This document shows, piece by piece, positions 6,885-10,689 of a DNA stretch of 10,689 nt. Below the pieces are notes generated by a model. That model saw only the letters and a program-made list of their open reading frames with translations, did no database searches and had not been told where the DNA came from. The position numbers were made by a program, and so were the translations under genes. The stretch spans positions 1-10,689 of the forward strand of contig JAJYOQ010000111.1 in the NCBI GenBank assembly GCA_021796135.1, in the 5' to 3' direction. Position 1 is the first letter of the stretch, and every line of letters starts with the position of its first letter. The stretch is from Bacteroidota bacterium. Lineage in GTDB: Bacteria; Bacteroidota; Ignavibacteria; Ignavibacteriales; Ignavibacteriaceae.

Positions 6885-7868
6885 ATGAAATATAGAAAAT
6901 TAAGCAATAGCGATTTAAATCTGTCTGCTCTTGGTTTGGGGTGCATGGGCATGTCTGAATTTTACGGTGAAAGAAATGAAGAAGAATCAATTGCCACAAT
7001 GCACCGGGCAATTGAATTAGGAATTAATTTTTTTGATACAGCAGATATGTATGGCATAGGTCATAATGAGGAACTTGTCGGTAAAGCATTAAAGGGGAAG
7101 CGTGATAAGGTAGTACTAGCAACAAAGTTCGGAATTTTAAGGAACCCGGACGGAACTCGCGGAGTTAGCGGTAAACCGGAATATGTTAAAAAGGCATGCG
7201 AAGCAAGTTTAAAAAGACTAGGAGTAGAAGTTATTGATCTTTATTATCAGCATAGAGTCGATCCGGCAACTCCCATTGAAGATACTATTGGGGCAATGGC
7301 TGAACTTGTAAAAGAAGGAAAAGTTAAATATATAGGATTATCCGAAGCATCTCCCGAGACAATAAAGAAAGCAAACCGAATACATAAGATTTCTGCACTA
7401 CAAACTGAGTATTCTCTATGGTCACGAGATCCGGAAAATGAAATCCTTGATACTTGCGAAAAACTATCCATTACCTTTGTTGCATATAGTCCTTTAGGCA
7501 GAGGATTTTTGACCGGGAAGATCAAGCAGCATTCTGATCTAAAAACAGAAGACTACAGAAATAGCAGCCCTCGGTTTCAAGGAGAAAATCTCAAAGAAAA
7601 CTTAAGAATTGTAGAGATTATTGAGCAAATTGCAGCTGAAAGGAAATGCACTCCTGCACAACTTGCTCTTGCATGGGTTTTAGCAAAAAAGGATTTTATT
7701 GTACCAATTGCAGGAACAAAAAGAAGAAAGTATCTTGAAGAAAATATTGTAGCAAGCCAAATAGATTTAACTTTGGAAGAAATTAAAAAGTTAGATGAAG
7801 CAATTCCGGTCAATGCTGCAAGAGGAACCAGATATCCTGAAGCAATGATGAAATCTGTAAATGGTTGA
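6885..7868 (+). CDS. aldo/keto reductase (AKR13/YakC-like)
   Basis: This 327-residue soluble (alpha/beta)8-barrel NADPH-dependent oxidoreductase reduces aldehydes or ketones to alcohols. The opening [20 protein letters not shown] and GMSEFYG (22-28) are typical of the YakC/AKR13 branch. The catalytic tetrad is complete: D51 and Y56 (FFDTADMYG), K81 (ATKFG) and H123 (YYQHRVD). The barrel continues through GLSEAS and [12 protein letters not shown]. The C-terminal coenzyme-binding segment includes [16 protein letters not shown]. Length is normal and there is no signal peptide. The substrate cannot be deduced. It begins 60 nt after the Rieske gene and has a weak purine-rich stretch before the ATG, so it is probably a separate transcription unit or weak read-through. 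Confidence 0.93.
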   Translation: MKYRKLSNSDLNLSALGLGCMGMSEFYGERNEEESIATMHRAIELGINFFDTADMYGIGHNEELVGKALKGKRDKVVLATKFGILRNPDGTRGVSGKPEYVKKACEASLKRLGVEVIDLYYQHRVDPATPIEDTIGAMAELVKEGKVKYIGLSEASPETIKKANRIHKISALQTEYSLWSRDPENEILDTCEKLSITFVAYSPLGRGFLTGKIKQHSDLKTEDYRNSSPRFQGENLKENLRIVEIIEQIAAERKCTPAQLALAWVLAKKDFIVPIAGTKRRKYLEENIVASQIDLTLEEIKKLDEAIPVNAARGTRYPEAMMKSVNG

Positions 7869-8098
7869 TAATTGAATTTTAGCCTAAGTAAAACAAAATC
7901 ATTTAATATTTTTAACAGATATAGATATATTATTATATTTGGGTTAATGAAAAGCTTGATAAAATCAGGATTTTGATAATTATCCACAAGATAAAATTAT
8001 AATTTCATTACCTGTCATTAATGGAACATCTGAATCATTTTTATGATTTTCGGTTTTTCCCATCAAGCCTCAAAATAATAATTATATGAGGATTATCT
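7869..8098. other. AT-rich intergenic region upstream of the M3 peptidase
   Basis: These 230 nt contain no credible gene. They hold a perfect 10-bp palindrome GATAATTATC (7975-7984) and a TATAAT (7998-8003). TTGATA (7973-7978) lies 19 nt before that -10 box, a somewhat long spacing for a promoter. GAGGA (8088-8092) is the ribosome binding site of the peptidase gene. I find no strong intrinsic terminator for the aldo/keto reductase gene. Confidence 0.4.
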
Positions 8099-10246
8099 AT
8101 GATTAAAATGATTAATAAAACTCTTGTATGTATCCTATCATTTACTATCGCATCAATTATGATTGCCAAAACAACTTCAAAAAAATTGACCAATATTCCT
8201 GAAAGCAAACACAATAATCCATTTTTAACAAAAAGTAAGCTGCCTTTCCAAGCACCTCCGTTTGATAAAATTCGAGATAGTGATTATAAACCTGCATTTG
8301 AAGAAGGAATGAAGAAGCAGCTTGCTGAAATTAAAAAAATTACTGACAATACTGCTGCTCCTACGTTTGATAATACTTTAGTTGCTCTGGAAAAAAGCGG
8401 TCAATTGCTTAATAGAGTTTCATTGGTATTTAATGCTGTATCCAGTGCTAATACTGATTCCATTCTTCAGAAAGTGCAAGAAGAGGAGGCACCTAAACTT
8501 GCTGCGCACAATGATGCTATTTATTTAAATGATAAACTATTCGAAAGAGTTAAAACAATTTTTGAAAAGCGTAATAAATTAAAATTAGATAATGAATCAA
8601 TGCATCTTATTGTATACTATTACAATAAATTCGTTCATGCAGGTGCGAATCTATCATCAGAAGATAAGACTAAACTAAAAAAGTTAAATGAAGAAGAAGC
8701 AATACTTATAGCTAAATTTATTAAAAAATTATTATCGGGTAGTAAAGCCGGAGCTTTGGTTGTCAAAGATAAATCTGAACTAGACGGTTTATCTCAATCT
8801 GAACTTCAGGCTGATTCACAGGCAGCTAATTCACAAGGATTTTCAGGTCAGTGGCTTATTCCATTACAGAATACAACACAGCAGCCTGATCTTCAATCAC
8901 TGACAAACCGTGAAACAAGGGAAAAATTATTCGAAAGCTCATGGAACAGAAATGAACGGAATGATGAAAATGATACACGCGCAGATATTGCACGTATCGT
9001 TAAGATTCGCGCTGAGCAAGCACACTTATTAGGATATCCTAATTATGCTGCATGGCGACTGGAAAACCAAATGGCAAAAACACCTGAAGCTGTAGAAAAA
9101 TTTTTATCCGGTATGATCCCGGCAACTATTGCCAATGAACAAAAGGAAGCATCCGAAATTCAAAATTATATGAATAAATCAGGCAAGAATTTTAAGCTAG
9201 AACCATGGGACTGGAATTATTATGCTGAGAAATTAAGGAAAGAACGATTTAATTTAGATGAATCTCAAATCAAACCTTACTTTGTGCTTGATAATGTACT
9301 CGATAAAGGAATATTTTATGAGGCTCATGAGTTATATGGACTAACATTTAAAGAACTTCATAATATACCTGTTTACCAGAAAGATGTAAGGGTCTTCGAA
9401 GTATATGATAATAACGGCAGACCTCTGGCACTTTTTTACACCGATTATTTTATAAGGGATAATAAAACAGGCGGCGCCTGGATGGATAATTTTGTTCAAC
9501 AATCAAAATTATTAGGAACAAAGCCAGTGGTTTATAACGTTGCTAACTTTACAAAACCAGCTCCGGGTGAGCCGGCATTATTAAGTTATGACGATGTTAC
9601 AACAATGTTTCATGAATTCGGTCATGCTCTCCATGGAATATTTGCTGATGAAAAATATGCTAGTCTATCCGGTACAAATGTCCCGCGTGATTTTGTTGAA
9701 TTTCCATCCCAATTCAATGAACATTGGGCACTTTATCCAAAGGTTTTAGAACATTATGCTTTAAATTATAAAACCGGGAAAACCATACCTCCGGAACTGG
9801 TTGAAAAAATAAAAGAAGCTAATAATTTTAATCAAGGATATGATTTTACAGAATTGCTTGAAGCGGCAGCTCTTGATATGTCTTGGCATACTTTACCCGC
9901 AAGCGCACCCGAACAAAATATAGATGAATTTGAAACAGCCAGCTTAAAGAAAGATAATTTTTATATCCCGCAAGTACCTCCACGATATAGATCAAGCTAT
10001 TTTATGCACATTTGGGGTAATGGCTACGCCGCAGGATATTATGCTTACTTATGGAGCGAGATGTTAGACGATGATGCTTTTAATTGGTTTGAAAATCATG
10101 GCGGACTTACTCGTAAAAATGGCGATAGATTTCGGCAAATGATACTTTCAAGAGGTGCTACTGAAGATTACACTAAAATGTTTCACAATTTTACAGGACA
10201 TGATCCGCAAATCGAACCTATGTTAAAAAATCGCGGACTAAAGTAA
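8099..10246 (+). CDS. dcp: exported M3-family zinc metallopeptidase, peptidyl-dipeptidase Dcp type
   Basis: The 715-residue product has an N-terminal hydrophobic segment (about residues 8-23) that looks like a signal peptide or anchor, with no clear lipobox. NPFLTKSKLPFQAPPFDKI (40-58) is the typical start of mature bacterial Dcp proteins. The active site is HEFGH: zinc ligands H505 and H509, general base E506. The third ligand is E534 in RDFVEFPSQ. The conserved substrate-binding segment MHIWGNGYAAGYYAY (636-650) includes H637, Y643 and Y647/Y648. Dcp enzymes release dipeptides from the C-termini of oligopeptides. The leader points to an envelope location, where it would help with peptide scavenging. 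The start is supported by GAGGA at 8088-8092; M4 at 8108 is an alternative. No truncation or frameshift is seen. Confidence 0.93.
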   Translation: MIKMINKTLVCILSFTIASIMIAKTTSKKLTNIPESKHNNPFLTKSKLPFQAPPFDKIRDSDYKPAFEEGMKKQLAEIKKITDNTAAPTFDNTLVALEKSGQLLNRVSLVFNAVSSANTDSILQKVQEEEAPKLAAHNDAIYLNDKLFERVKTIFEKRNKLKLDNESMHLIVYYYNKFVHAGANLSSEDKTKLKKLNEEEAILIAKFIKKLLSGSKAGALVVKDKSELDGLSQSELQADSQAANSQGFSGQWLIPLQNTTQQPDLQSLTNRETREKLFESSWNRNERNDENDTRADIARIVKIRAEQAHLLGYPNYAAWRLENQMAKTPEAVEKFLSGMIPATIANEQKEASEIQNYMNKSGKNFKLEPWDWNYYAEKLRKERFNLDESQIKPYFVLDNVLDKGIFYEAHELYGLTFKELHNIPVYQKDVRVFEVYDNNGRPLALFYTDYFIRDNKTGGAWMDNFVQQSKLLGTKPVVYNVANFTKPAPGEPALLSYDDVTTMFHEFGHALHGIFADEKYASLSGTNVPRDFVEFPSQFNEHWALYPKVLEHYALNYKTGKTIPPELVEKIKEANNFNQGYDFTELLEAAALDMSWHTLPASAPEQNIDEFETASLKKDNFYIPQVPPRYRSSYFMHIWGNGYAAGYYAYLWSEMLDDDAFNWFENHGGLTRKNGDRFRQMILSRGATEDYTKMFHNFTGHDPQIEPMLKNRGLK

Positions 10247-10260
10247 ACGAGTAACTAAAA

Positions 10261-10689
10261 TCATTTGCCAGGTTTTGTTATAACTCCTTTATTTTTGTGT
10301 CCGTTAATTTTTATTGTGATCGGTTCTTCAAATTGCAGGTGTTTGGTATATGTCAATTCTTCTAAAGCACTTTGCTTATGAAGCCATTGCCAATCAATGA
10401 ATCCTGATTTATTAAGATCATTTACGGTAAAATATCCTGTTTTAAATGAAGTAATATTTTGGAAAAAATGTGAACCTTGAGAAGGAGTAACATTAAAGTC
10501 CTTAAATCCTGATTCAACTATAACAGAAGCGCCTGCTATTTGATCCCAGGTTACAGGAATGCCAAGCCATTGGTCCAGGCTTCCCCATCTGCCGACTCCG
10601 ATCAAAATAAAAGGTCGTTTTTGATTGAGGAGTTTAGAATTAAAATAGCTTACTTCTGCAGCAGTTTCTCTACTTTTAGATCGATCGTA
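10261..10689 (-). CDS. PEP synthase/pyruvate phosphate dikinase-like protein, C-terminal fragment
   Basis: The - strand frame is open from the right edge to TGA at 10261-10263, giving 142 residues of the C-terminus. It has no start in the window: the TTG at 10605 is internal, because the frame continues upstream without a stop (PFILIGVGRWGS and earlier). The segments IGVGRWGSLDQWLGIPVTWD and GSHFFQNITSF resemble the C-terminal part of large Bacteroidota/Ignavibacteria proteins with a PEP/pyruvate-binding domain. That likeness is from memory and no catalytic motif is present here, so function is tentative. The gene converges on the M3 peptidase gene with 14 nt between the stops. Confidence 0.6.
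   Translation of the reverse strand, partial: YDRSKSRETAAEVSYFNSKLLNQKRPFILIGVGRWGSLDQWLGIPVTWDQIAGASVIVESGFKDFNVTPSQGSHFFQNITSFKTGYFTVNDLNKSGFIDWQWLHKQSALEELTYTKHLQFEEPITIKINGHKNKGVITKPGK

Noticed and set aside
7956..7968. FNR-like site TTGATAAAATCAG upstream of the M3 peptidase gene
   Set aside because: The half-sites TTGAT and ATCA are separated by three bases instead of the four of the FNR consensus, and the second half is incomplete.
7959..7976. Hairpin AAAAT-CAGG-ATTTT as a terminator for the aldo/keto reductase gene
   Set aside because: The stem has only five A-T pairs and no T run follows, so it would be too unstable to act as an intrinsic terminator.
7577..7987. 136-codon - strand open frame overlapping the 3' half of the aldo/keto reductase gene and the following spacer
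   Set aside because: It lies mostly antisense to a clear, complete enzyme gene. Its translation has no recognisable domain, and its start falls in AT-rich spacer without a ribosome binding site.
10261..10605. Complete 114-codon gene starting at TTG 10605
   Set aside because: The frame continues upstream without a stop to the window edge, and the likely family has this segment as a C-terminus, so the TTG is an internal Leu codon.

Overview
The window looks like a chromosomal segment from an AT-rich bacterium of the Bacteroidota/Chlorobi (FCB) side, most like Ignavibacteria. That placement is inference. It rests on the YpdA variant, the exported Dcp-type M3 peptidase, the PEP-synthase-like C-terminus and the scarcity of Shine-Dalgarno sites at housekeeping genes. 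I see no mobile element, CRISPR array, tRNA or rRNA.

Layout. Bases 1-72 hold the probable last codons of an upstream gene. A tight + strand pair follows: recN (DNA repair) and hemW (haem chaperone, radical SAM), 7 nt apart. A HAD phosphatase gene on the - strand converges on hemW. It diverges from ypdA, a flavoprotein of the bacillithiol-disulfide reductase family, across a 136-nt AT-rich spacer. After ypdA comes a near-consensus promoter with a structured leader of about 140 nt. It drives a three-gene block of exported or membrane proteins: a four-helix cytochrome b561-like protein with a secreted N-terminal extension, a YceI-like periplasmic lipocalin, and a Tat-exported, probably lipid-anchored Rieske protein. 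Next are an aldo/keto reductase and an exported M3 metallopeptidase (Dcp type). The right edge cuts through a - strand gene whose C-terminus resembles large PEP-synthase-like proteins.

How the genes may work together. The b561-YceI-Rieske block is the most interesting part. It has a transmembrane b-haem protein with histidines on both membrane faces, a probable isoprenoid/quinone-binding lipocalin, and a periplasmic 2Fe-2S protein. These are the parts expected of a small quinone-linked electron-transfer module at the cell envelope. The family assignments are fairly secure; the joint function is inference. The remaining genes look like ordinary, unlinked metabolic and maintenance functions.
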